Below are positions 15,875 to 22,104 of a stretch of DNA of 22,914 nucleotides, piece after piece. The stretch covers positions 1-22,914 of the forward strand of contig JAEWRC010000199.1 in assembly GCA_023460175.1 (NCBI GenBank). Reading direction: 5' to 3'. Each line of letters begins with the position of its first letter. Within the stretch, counting starts at the first letter, position 1. The translations under genes were made by a program, and so were the position numbers. The stretch comes from Actinomycetes bacterium. GTDB taxonomy: Bacteria; Actinomycetota; Actinomycetes; Mycobacteriales; Mycobacteriaceae. The notes under the pieces were generated by a model. The model did no database searches and had not been told where the DNA came from. It saw only the letters and a program-made list of their open reading frames with translations.

Positions 15875-17089
15875 TCAGGCCGCGGCGCGCAGGGTCGACG
15901 GGATCAGCGGCTCATCGAGCAGCCGGCCGAACCGCTGGGTCAGGCTCACCCCCTCGGGCCGGTTGTCCAGCCAGGGCCGCAGCAACCGATAACCCTCGAC
16001 GTAGGTGCTGGTGTAGGCCCGCCACAGCGGCGAGGACAGGAACCTCATCATCTGCCGGGCGCGGGTCTCGTCGACCAGCAGCCAGCGCCGCACGTAGGCG
16101 ACGACGTCGTCGAGGTCGCGGTGCTCGTCGTGCAGCATCAGCGCGGCGTCCTGGCGGACGTCGGCCAGCGTGGCGCGGGCGGCCGAGATCGCCTGGGCGC
16201 GTTCGGCGTCGAACCGCAGGCCCAGGTCGGCGTAGATCTCCGCGGCCCAACTGCCCCATTCCGGGCCGATCGCCGCGTACAGCGCCAGGTCGGCCAGCCC
16301 CTCGGCCATCAGGCACTGGGGCGTGTTGACCAGGAAGATGGTCTGTTCCTGCTGATCGAGGCCCTCGACCAGCCCGGCCTCCTTGCGGCAGTGCTCGGTG
16401 TGGTGGCCGGGATAGGACTCGTGGGCCACCAGCGACGGCAGGTTCGCCATCTGCTGCTTGAGGTCGGCGTTGACCGCGACCGTCGAGCGGTAGTCCCCGT
16501 GGTAGTAGTTGAACCCCGACCAGGGCTTGTCGGTGACGATCTCGTAGTCGATGGTCTCGGTCTCGGACAGCGGGAACTCCGCGCGGACCCGGTCGCGCAG
16601 CGCGCTGGAGAACGCCGCGATGCATTCGCCCAGGCGCTCCGGCGGGATCTCGTCGGCGCGGCGGTCGGCCTCCATCCGGTCGACGAGCGGCCCGGTGCCG
16701 CCGAGCACCTCGTCCAGCCGGGCGTGCGCCTCGCGGTAGCGGTCCTGATCGCCCTTGGTGATGTCGACGTCGAAGTAGGCGCTGACCTCGTCGACGAATC
16801 CGACGTCGGTCCCGGCGAACTTGCGGGCCGCGCATTCCAGCGCGCGCAGATGGGCGCCCAGATAGGCGGCACGGGTCTCGTCGAACCCGTCGCGGCGCGG
16901 CACCTCGGGCAACGCGGCCAGCAGGCGTTGCGCCTGCCGGGACAGGTCGGCGGCGTCCGGCGCGGGCTCGTCGGCAACCTGGTGGCGCAGCGCGGGGTCG
17001 CCGGTGAACGAGTCCACGTAGCCCTCTTCGATGCGGTCGAAGCGCAGCCCCAGCAACAGATATTCGCGGATCAACGAGGCGGGTTCCAT
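15875..17089 (-). CDS. DUF885 family protein, putative zinc peptidase
   Basis: 404 residues, mostly helical. The key motif HESYPGHH (223-230) follows the DUF885 HExxPGHH metal-site pattern, and MAEGLADLAL further on supplies the second conserved acidic region, so a zinc metallopeptidase or hydrolase is likely. No signal peptide is seen, so it is probably cytoplasmic. Many DUF885 proteins are 550-600 residues and exported; this is a compact form. The start ATG at 17089 was chosen because TACCGT lies 8 nt upstream and the conserved LIREYLLLGLRFDRIEEGYVD follows directly. An in-frame start at 17251 would overlap the coaA coding region head-on and is rejected. It is divergent from coaA, with 79 bp between the starts. 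The substrate is unknown. Confidence 0.86.
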   Translation of the reverse strand: MEPASLIREYLLLGLRFDRIEEGYVDSFTGDPALRHQVADEPAPDAADLSRQAQRLLAALPEVPRRDGFDETRAAYLGAHLRALECAARKFAGTDVGFVDEVSAYFDVDITKGDQDRYREAHARLDEVLGGTGPLVDRMEADRRADEIPPERLGECIAAFSSALRDRVRAEFPLSETETIDYEIVTDKPWSGFNYYHGDYRSTVAVNADLKQQMANLPSLVAHESYPGHHTEHCRKEAGLVEGLDQQEQTIFLVNTPQCLMAEGLADLALYAAIGPEWGSWAAEIYADLGLRFDAERAQAISAARATLADVRQDAALMLHDEHRDLDDVVAYVRRWLLVDETRARQMMRFLSSPLWRAYTSTYVEGYRLLRPWLDNRPEGVSLTQRFGRLLDEPLIPSTLRAAA

Positions 17090-17097
17090 ACCGCCCA

Positions 17098-17103
17098 ACG
17101 GTA
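17098..17103 (-). promoter_or_regulatory. Leaderless -10 element for the DUF885 gene
   Basis: Minus-strand TACCGT (TANNNT), 8 nt before the ATG at 17089. It sits in the divergent gap with coaA; on the plus strand a weaker AAGACT (17156-17161) lies 7 nt before the coaA ATG. Confidence 0.45.
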
Positions 17104-17168
17104 GCCGCACCCGTGTTGGACGCCACCCACACGCACACGGCGTGACCAGTGCTGCAAGACTTGAGGCC

Positions 17169-18107
17169 ATGTCGCGGCTGAGCGAGCCGAGCCCGTACGT
17201 GGAGTTCGACCGAAAGCAATGGCGAGCGCTGCGTATGTCGACGCCGCTCAAGTTGACCGAGGAAGAGGTCCTGGGGCTGCGTGGCCTGGGCGAGCAGTTG
17301 GACCTGCTCGAGGTCGAAGAGGTCTATCTACCGCTGGCCCGACTCATCCATCTGCAGGTGGCTGCGCGCCAACGCCTGTTCGCCGCGACGGCGGAGTTCC
17401 TCGGCGAATCGGACCAGAACCCGGACCGGCCGGTGCCGTTCATCATCGGCGTGGCCGGCAGTGTGGCCGTCGGCAAGTCGACCACCGCGCGTGTGCTGCA
17501 GGCGCTGCTGGCCCGGTGGGGCAACCACGCCAAGGTCGATCTGGTCACCACCGACGGCTTCCTGTATCCCAACGCCGAGCTGTCCCGGCGGAACATCATG
17601 CACCGCAAAGGCTTTCCGGAGTCCTATGACCGCCGCGCGCTGATGCGGTTCGTGACGACGGTGAAGTCCGGCGCCGAGGTGGCCTGCGCGCCGGTGTACT
17701 CGCACCTGCTCTACGACATCATTCCGGGCGAGAAGCAGATGGTCCGCCATCCCGACATCCTGGTGCTCGAGGGGCTCAACGTCCTGCAGACCGGCCCCAC
17801 CCTGATGGTGTCGGACCTGTTCGACTTCTCGGTGTACGTCGACGCCCGCATCGAGGACATCGAGGGCTGGTACATCTCGCGGTTCCTGTCGATGCGCGCC
17901 GGGGCGTTCGCCAACCCGCAGTCGCACTTCCACAGCTACTCCACGCTGACCGATCAGCAGGCCGAGTTCGCCGCGCGCGACATCTGGCATTCGATCAACC
18001 GGCCCAACCTCATCGAGAACATCCTGCCGACGCGTCCGCGCGCCACCCTGGTGCTGCGCAAGGACGCCGATCATTCGATCAACCGGTTGCGCCTGCGCAA
18101 GCTCTGA
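17169..18107 (+). CDS. coaA: Type I pantothenate kinase
   Basis: 312 residues, identical in length to M. tuberculosis CoaA (Rv1092c). Phosphorylates pantothenate, the first and controlled step of coenzyme A synthesis, and is feedback-inhibited by CoA in the known family. The P-loop is GVAGSVAVGKST (94-105). TTDGFLYPN carries the catalytic aspartate, and further markers are RKGFPESYD, YSHLLYDI, EGLNVLQ and the C-terminal HSINRLRLRKL. The start ATG at 17169 gives the conserved N-terminus MSRLSEPSPYVEFDRKQWRAL; earlier in-frame starts would run into the divergent DUF885 gene. A 9-bp inverted repeat after the stop may end transcription. Confidence 0.97.
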   Translation: MSRLSEPSPYVEFDRKQWRALRMSTPLKLTEEEVLGLRGLGEQLDLLEVEEVYLPLARLIHLQVAARQRLFAATAEFLGESDQNPDRPVPFIIGVAGSVAVGKSTTARVLQALLARWGNHAKVDLVTTDGFLYPNAELSRRNIMHRKGFPESYDRRALMRFVTTVKSGAEVACAPVYSHLLYDIIPGEKQMVRHPDILVLEGLNVLQTGPTLMVSDLFDFSVYVDARIEDIEGWYISRFLSMRAGAFANPQSHFHSYSTLTDQQAEFAARDIWHSINRPNLIENILPTRPRATLVLRKDADHSINRLRLRKL

Positions 18108-18117
18108 AACAGCAGAA

Positions 18118-18170
18118 CCGGTGCGGGGCGCTTCGCCGCAACCTCCAACGGCGTCACGCCACCGCACCGG
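18118..18170. terminator. Candidate bidirectional terminator between convergent genes
   Basis: CCGGTGCGG (18118-18126) and CCGCACCGG (18162-18170) are perfect 9-bp complements with a 35-nt GC-rich interior that can pair further. There is no T-tract. The position between the convergent ends of coaA (18107) and the four-helix membrane protein gene (18181) supports a 3' structure serving both. Confidence 0.4.
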
Positions 18171-18180
18171 GCGGCGGGAG

Positions 18181-18591
18181 TCACGCCAGACGGCGCACTC
18201 CGAGGTACTGCAGACCCGCGAAGAACGCGGTGTAGGCGGCGCAGGCCAGCGCGGCCGCGATACCGATGCCGGTCAGCGGGGCCAGGCCGGCCACGACCAC
18301 CGCCACGACACCGACGGTGCAGGCCAAATTGGCGACGATCACGCCGATGCCGGCGGTGCGCACCTCCGGCAGCCGCGCCAGCGCGAAGACGACCGCGCCG
18401 TAGAGCACCAGGGCGGTGCCGACGATGAAGGTGATGGTGGGGGTCAGCCCGGTCAGCGAGCCCAGCGGGCCGGCGAAGACCGCGACGGCCAACCCGATCA
18501 CCCCGGTCGGTACGGCGTCGAGGCGCAGAGCCAGGCGCAGGGCGGCGTCGTCGGTGCGGAGCCGGGGCGTGCCGGCGGTGGTGGCAGTCAT
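18181..18591 (-). CDS. Small four-helix membrane protein, unknown function
   Basis: 136 residues with four predicted transmembrane helices (about 27-43, 52-72, 80-101, 107-129). A short charged cytoplasmic N-terminus contains LRTDDAALRLALRLDAVPTG, and the end is basic (VRRLA). I do not recognise a named family. The topology resembles small SPW- or DoxX-like integral membrane proteins, but no motif settles it. The start ATG at 18591 was chosen because AGGAG lies 8 nt upstream and an in-frame ATG at 18681 would encode an unstructured leader. The upstream 100 bp are unusual: an 11-bp inverted repeat enclosing the ribosome-binding site and start codon, and three copies of a 9-bp repeat further up. 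This suggests specific control. The gene follows the nine-helix protein gene on the same strand. Confidence 0.75.
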   Translation of the reverse strand: MTATTAGTPRLRTDDAALRLALRLDAVPTGVIGLAVAVFAGPLGSLTGLTPTITFIVGTALVLYGAVVFALARLPEVRTAGIGVIVANLACTVGVVAVVVAGLAPLTGIGIAAALACAAYTAFFAGLQYLGVRRLA

Positions 18592-18639
18592 CGATGGTGC
18601 TCCTACTCGGGTGAGATTTCGGTTCGGACACCATCGATG
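18589..18639 (-). promoter_or_regulatory. Inverted repeat enclosing the start site of the four-helix protein gene
   Basis: CATCGATGGTG (18589-18599, plus strand) and CACCATCGATG (18629-18639) are perfect 11-bp complements separated by 29 nt. On the mRNA the downstream arm contains the ATG start, and the Shine-Dalgarno AGGAG lies in the loop next to it, so folding would hide the start codon. Alternatively each arm, which contains the palindrome CATCGATG, could be a repressor half-operator. Confidence 0.6.
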
Positions 18640-18650
18640 CTGCTCAGCGG

Positions 18651-18690
18651 GCACTGCCAGATCGAGACGCGGCACTGCCACGCACTGCCA
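18651..18690 (-). promoter_or_regulatory. Triple 9-bp direct repeat upstream of the four-helix protein gene
   Basis: GCACTGCCA occurs at 18651-18659, 18672-18680 and 18682-18690 (TGGCAGTGC on the gene's strand). Start-to-start spacings are 21 and 10 bp, i.e. two helical turns and one, so all copies face the same side of the DNA. This is typical of a multi-site transcription-factor operator. The sites lie about 60-100 bp upstream of the ATG at 18591. The regulator is unknown. Confidence 0.55.
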
Positions 18691-18692
18691 AC

Positions 18693-20090
18693 TCAGTGAT
18701 TTGGGTGCGCGCGGGCGCGCTCACCGCAACCCAGCGCACCGAAATCACCCGGCGCGGAGCGCAGGTCGGCGGCGATCACCCGGGCCGCGGCGTTCTGCCA
18801 GTTGTGCAGCGAGCGCTGCGGCACCTCGGTGACGAACCACTGCCAGGCCTGCCGCGCCACCGGGTCCAAGCCGGCGGCCGTCGCGCTCTGCGCGTAGGCC
18901 CGCACCCCGACGACGTACGGGAAGTACAGCGCGTTGTAGTAGCGCCACTGATCGGTGGTGCCGAAGTCGCCGCCGTCGCGGGGCTTCAGCGCCGCGATCC
19001 GGTCGGCCAGCACCGCCTTGAGTTCGTTGGCCCGCTCCAACGGCTGATCGGGCGCCCCGCGCGCGGCCAGCCGCTCGTCGATCACCGGCAGCGCCGTCAG
19101 CGGGCTGGCGACCAGCTTGGTCAGGTCGCCGTAGTGGCCCAGCGCGCGCCGCGTCACCCGGGCGAAGGCGTCGTCGTCGAGGTCGTCGAGCGGGTTGTCG
19201 GCCCGCAGCGGCAGGGCCGCCTCGGTGCCACGCAACGCCGCGCGATCCGCGCGCAGCGTCGGCGAGAACGCCAGCCGGTCCAGCAGCCCGGCCAGCGGGT
19301 CGGCCAGCACGTTGATCGCGATCGCGACCGCCAGGCTGGTGAACAGCAGCACGGTCACCACCCCGCGCCCGTCCGGGCCGATCACCGCGAGCCCGATCAG
19401 CGCCTGCCCGCCGAAGATCCCGGCGACCAGCACCGTGCCGACGAACGAACGCAGCATGTCGGCCTTGAGCGCCTGCCCCTCGTCGAACGCATCCCAAAGG
19501 GCCACCGCGACGCCGAGCAGCAGCAGGTCGAAACCCGTTGCCGCCAGTGCCAACCCGCTGGGCACCAGCCCCAACGGGATGATGAGGATGGCGTTGGCCA
19601 GCGCGAAGAACAGCGTGGCGACCACCACCACGCCCACCACCGAACCCGGCCGCGGCCGGCGCAGCACGGCGCGCACCATGGCCGACAGCGACGCCACCGA
19701 GATCACCGCGAACATCAGCCAGTGGCCGAAGCGCAGCGGCCCCTCGACGCCGCCGGCCAGCGCGGCACCGACCAGCGCCAGGACCGCCACCGCGACGACG
19801 GCGGCGATCTCGGCGGATCGGCTGCGCCACTGCTCACCGGAGCGGGCCAACTCCAGCAGGACCGCGAACCAGGCCACGCCCGGGACGGCCACCAGGAAGA
19901 TCTCGATCTGGCCGAGCAACTCGACGCGGCCGACCGCGGCCACCCGCACCGCGTCCAGGGCCACCACCACGGCGAAACCGCACAGCCCGACGGCGGCCAG
20001 CACCAGCACCGGTTTGCGCGGGTCACGCGCCAGCAGATAGAGGCCGAGCCACCAACTCAGCGCGAACACCACCGCCGAGAGCCCCGCCAT
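18693..20090 (-). CDS. Nine-helix membrane protein with C-terminal soluble domain, unknown function
   Basis: 465 residues. The first 260 residues hold about nine hydrophobic helices (starting SAVVFALSWWLGLYLLAR), in a layout like the N-terminal sensor regions of some kinases. A cytoplasmic, helical domain of about 190 residues follows, with conserved-looking aromatic patches (QWRYYNALYFPYVVGVRAY, WQWFVTEVPQRSLHNWQNAA). No kinase, cyclase or DNA-binding motif is visible and I do not recognise the family. The start ATG at 20090 lies 3 nt after the stop of the isoprenyl diphosphate synthase, so the two are co-translated and may work on related lipid substrates. The last 17 residues, from DFGALG on, and the stop are encoded by a palindromic stem-loop repeat. 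Confidence 0.82.
   Translation of the reverse strand: MAGLSAVVFALSWWLGLYLLARDPRKPVLVLAAVGLCGFAVVVALDAVRVAAVGRVELLGQIEIFLVAVPGVAWFAVLLELARSGEQWRSRSAEIAAVVAVAVLALVGAALAGGVEGPLRFGHWLMFAVISVASLSAMVRAVLRRPRPGSVVGVVVVATLFFALANAILIIPLGLVPSGLALAATGFDLLLLGVAVALWDAFDEGQALKADMLRSFVGTVLVAGIFGGQALIGLAVIGPDGRGVVTVLLFTSLAVAIAINVLADPLAGLLDRLAFSPTLRADRAALRGTEAALPLRADNPLDDLDDDAFARVTRRALGHYGDLTKLVASPLTALPVIDERLAARGAPDQPLERANELKAVLADRIAALKPRDGGDFGTTDQWRYYNALYFPYVVGVRAYAQSATAAGLDPVARQAWQWFVTEVPQRSLHNWQNAAARVIAADLRSAPGDFGALGCGERARAHPNH
18696..18748. repeat. Diverged palindromic stem-loop repeat forming the 3' end of a gene
   Basis: GTGATTTGGGTGCGC (18696-18710) pairs with GCGCACCGAAATCAC (18734-18748) with one mismatch in 15; the interior is 23 nt. 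The outer arms (GTGATTT...AAATCAC with CGG/CCG inside) resemble the copies at 8934 and 11884, so this is probably a relative. Unlike those, it lies within the coding region of the nine-helix protein and supplies its C-terminal codons. The TGA stop (18693-18695) directly abuts it. Confidence 0.75.
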
Positions 20091-20093
20091 TGC

Positions 20094-20891
20094 TCAGGCC
20101 CCGAAGCGCCGATGCCGGGCGGTGTAGTCGCGCAGCGCGCGCAGGAAGTCGACCCGGCGGAACTCCGGCCAGTGGGCCTCGGTGAACCACATCTCCGAAT
20201 ACGCGCTCTGCCACAGCAGGAAGCCCGACAGCCGCTGCTCGCCGGAGGTGCGGATCACCAGGTCCGGGTCGGGCTGGCCGGAGGTGTAGAGGTTCTCCGA
20301 GATGGCGTCGACGGTGACGGCGTCGACCAGCGCCTCACCGGTGACGCCGTTGGCCAACTCCTTGGACAACAGCCCGCGCACCGCCTCGACGATCTCCTGG
20401 CGGCCGCCGTAACCGACGGCGACGTTGACCTGAAAGGAGGTGTCCTGTGCGCAGGCGTTGGTGGAGTCGACGGCGTGGCGCAGGCGGCGGGCCGTCTCGT
20501 CGCCCAGCAACCCCAGGTCACCGACGGTGCGCACGCTCCACCGGTTGGCGGGTGCGCAGATCTCCTCGACCACCTCGGTGATGATCTCGATCAGCGCGGC
20601 CAACTCGGCGGGGTCGCGCTGCAGGTTCTCGGTGGACAGCAGGTACACCGTGGTCACCTCGATGCCGGCCTCCTGGCACCAGCGCAGCATCTCGGCGATC
20701 TTCGCGGCACCCATCCGGTAGCCGACGCTGACGTCGTCGTACCCCGCGTCACGGGCCCAACGCCGATTGCCGTCGCACAGCACCGCGATGTGGCGCGGCA
20801 ACTGTGATCGCGAACGCGTCAGGTCGTGCTTGAGCCGCATCTCATACAGCCGGTACACCGGCTCTTTGAGTCGCGGGGGAATGATGTCCAC
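20094..20891 (-). CDS. Short-chain Z-isoprenyl diphosphate synthase ((2Z,6E)-farnesyl diphosphate synthase)
   Basis: 265 residues, a cis-prenyltransferase. The catalytic Asp40 is in AVLCDGNRRWAR, followed by GYRMGAAKIAEMLRWC, TVYLLSTENLQRDP, NVAVGYGGRQEI and the substrate-binding block LVIRTSGEQRLSGFLLWQ. Near-identity over long stretches to M. tuberculosis Rv1086 (as recalled) identifies the short-chain enzyme. It condenses geranyl and isopentenyl diphosphates to omega,E,Z-farnesyl diphosphate, the precursor of decaprenyl phosphate used for arabinogalactan and other envelope glycans. The start is GTG at 20891, with TAGTCT 8 nt upstream. It is followed 3 nt later by the nine-helix membrane protein and is divergent from the hemolysin III-like gene. 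Confidence 0.94.
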   Translation of the reverse strand: MDIIPPRLKEPVYRLYEMRLKHDLTRSRSQLPRHIAVLCDGNRRWARDAGYDDVSVGYRMGAAKIAEMLRWCQEAGIEVTTVYLLSTENLQRDPAELAALIEIITEVVEEICAPANRWSVRTVGDLGLLGDETARRLRHAVDSTNACAQDTSFQVNVAVGYGGRQEIVEAVRGLLSKELANGVTGEALVDAVTVDAISENLYTSGQPDPDLVIRTSGEQRLSGFLLWQSAYSEMWFTEAHWPEFRRVDFLRALRDYTARHRRFGA

Positions 20892-20899
20892 GACAAATC

Positions 20900-20905
20900 A
20901 GACTA
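20900..20905 (-). promoter_or_regulatory. Leaderless -10 element for the Z-isoprenyl diphosphate synthase gene
   Basis: Minus-strand TAGTCT (TANNNT), 8 nt before the GTG at 20891. It is one half of a compact divergent promoter; the opposing -10 is 22 bp away. Confidence 0.5.
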
Positions 20906-20927
20906 CTGTGAGTCGGGGTGAACCCCA

Positions 20928-20933
20928 TACGAT
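20928..20933 (+). promoter_or_regulatory. -10 element for the hemolysin III-like gene
   Basis: TACGAT (TANNNT) lies 31 nt before the ATG at 20965. A transcript starting near 20940 would have a short leader of about 25 nt containing the Shine-Dalgarno GGAG (20955-20958), so this gene is not leaderless, unlike its divergent neighbour. Confidence 0.45.
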
Positions 20934-20964
20934 CCGGACAGCTGGCGCGGATACGGAGAACGAC

Positions 20965-21717
20965 ATGAGCGCTCCTTCCGACGGCAAGGCCGACGAGGGC
21001 CTTCGTCGCAGAGCGATCACACAAATCGATCTGGCCGAGGACTTCCCCGAGGCCGTCGTCGACGGCGTCGTCGAGTTCTTCGGCAAGCCGCGCGCCCGCG
21101 GCTGGATCCACGTGTACTCGGCCGTCGTCGCCGCGATCGCCGGCATCACCCTGGTCGCGGTGTCCTGGTCGGTGGAGTCGACGCGGGCCGGCATCGCCAC
21201 CCTGCTCTATACGTTCACCAGCGTGGCGATGTTCACCGTCAGCGGCGCCTATCACCGGGTGAACTGGCGCTCCGCGACCGCGCGCAAGTGGATGAAGCGC
21301 CTCGACCACTCGATGATCTTCATCTTCATCGCGGGCAGCTACACACCGTTCGCGCTGTTGGCGCTACCGCACAGCGACGGCTGGCTGCTGTTCTGGATCG
21401 TCTGGGGCGGCGCGCTGGCCGGGGTGGCGCTGAAGATGCTGTGGCCGGCGGCCCCGCGCTGGGTCGGGGTGCCGCTCTACATCCTGTTGGGCTGGGTCGC
21501 GGCGTGGTTCATCGGCCCGATCATGCAGGGCGCGGGCGTGGCCGCGGTGGTGTTGCTGATTGTCGGCGGCGCACTGTATTCGATTGGCGGCGTGCTCTAT
21601 GCGCTGAAGTGGCCGGACCCGTGGCCGCAGACCTTCGGCCATCACGAGTTCTTCCACGCGTGCACCGCGGTCGCCGCGATCTGCCACTACATCGCGATGT
21701 GGTTCGCCGTCTTCTGA
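20965..21717 (+). CDS. Hemolysin III / PAQR-family integral membrane protein
   Basis: 250 residues with seven predicted transmembrane helices. The zinc-site pattern of the PAQR/hemolysin III superfamily is complete: Ser93 to His97 in SGAYHR, Asp114 in DHSMIFIFIAGSYTP, and the late pair His227/His231 in GHHEFFHACTAVAAICHYIA. Related proteins with this site are ceramidase-like or of unknown activity; the hemolysin name is historical. M. tuberculosis Rv1085c is in the same place beside the Z-isoprenyl synthase. The start ATG at 20965 is supported by GGAG 6 nt upstream and by loss of conserved sequence before it. The N-terminal 45 residues are charged and cytoplasmic. The stop is 7 nt from that of the convergent isomerase-like gene. 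Confidence 0.92.
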   Translation: MSAPSDGKADEGLRRRAITQIDLAEDFPEAVVDGVVEFFGKPRARGWIHVYSAVVAAIAGITLVAVSWSVESTRAGIATLLYTFTSVAMFTVSGAYHRVNWRSATARKWMKRLDHSMIFIFIAGSYTPFALLALPHSDGWLLFWIVWGGALAGVALKMLWPAAPRWVGVPLYILLGWVAAWFIGPIMQGAGVAAVVLLIVGGALYSIGGVLYALKWPDPWPQTFGHHEFFHACTAVAAICHYIAMWFAVF

Positions 21718-21724
21718 CCGACCA

Positions 21725-22090
21725 CTACTGCTGGACGACGTCGGCGGGGCCCCAGTAGGCCTTCATCGCCGTGATCTGCCCCTCGCTGTTGAAGGTCATC
21801 ACCTCGATGGGCTCGATGCGCATGGTGCCCACCGTGATCGCGAAGACGAACGCCGCCTCGTGCCCGCCGGCGCGGAAGCTCAGCAACTCGGTGCCGAGTT
21901 CGACACCGTCGGTGTTCTTGTAGAACCCGGCGATGGCCTGGCGCCCGATGTGCACCTCGCCGCCGCCCACCGGGTCCTCCAGCGTCGCGTCCTCGGCGTA
22001 GAGCGCGGCGACATCCTCGGCGGTGCCGTTGACCACCGTGTCCAGGTAGCGGGTGACAAAGGCCTTCAGTTCGTCCGGCTCAAAGCTCAT
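21725..22090 (-). CDS. Ketosteroid-isomerase-like (SnoaL/NTF2 fold) protein
   Basis: 121 residues, the length of bacterial steroid delta5-isomerases. Tyr15 (TRYLDTV) matches the oxyanion-hole tyrosine and Asp39 (ATLEDPVG) the catalytic base. Glu96 (EPIEVMTF) occupies the place of the second oxyanion-hole acid, normally Asp. GRQAIAGFY and the C-terminal MKAYWGPADV also follow the family. The closeness to true ketosteroid isomerases, better than for most NTF2-like proteins, makes delta5- to delta4-3-ketosteroid isomerisation a reasonable proposal. An unrelated small-molecule isomerase or a binding protein is possible. The start ATG at 22090 has TAGCGT 8 nt upstream and follows the YyaL-like gene by 11 nt, so it can be read from either promoter. 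Confidence 0.85.
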   Translation of the reverse strand: MSFEPDELKAFVTRYLDTVVNGTAEDVAALYAEDATLEDPVGGGEVHIGRQAIAGFYKNTDGVELGTELLSFRAGGHEAAFVFAITVGTMRIEPIEVMTFNSEGQITAMKAYWGPADVVQQ

Positions 22091-22098
22091 GGGCCGCT

Positions 22099-22104
22099 AC
22101 GCTA
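22099..22104 (-). promoter_or_regulatory. Leaderless -10 element for the ketosteroid-isomerase-like gene
   Basis: Minus-strand TAGCGT (TANNNT), 8 nt before the ATG at 22090. It overlaps the last codon and stop of the upstream gene. The hexamer is identical to the one before the phoAT candidate. Confidence 0.42.

Noticed and set aside
17152..17165. CAAG-A-CTTG palindrome resembling a KstR2 site before coaA
   Set aside because: The KstR2 consensus needs a 2-nt spacer (CAAGnnCTTG); here the spacer is 1 nt. coaA is not an expected target.
18650..18690. TGGCA-type repeats as a sigma-54 (-24/-12) promoter
   Set aside because: There is no TTGC at the required -12 spacing, and mycobacteria lack RpoN. 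The repeats fit an operator array better.
18696..20807. 703-codon open frame on the plus strand
   Set aside because: It runs antisense across the nine-helix protein and the Z-isoprenyl synthase, both of which are convincing. Composition is Arg/His/Gln-rich low complexity typical of GC-rich shadow frames.
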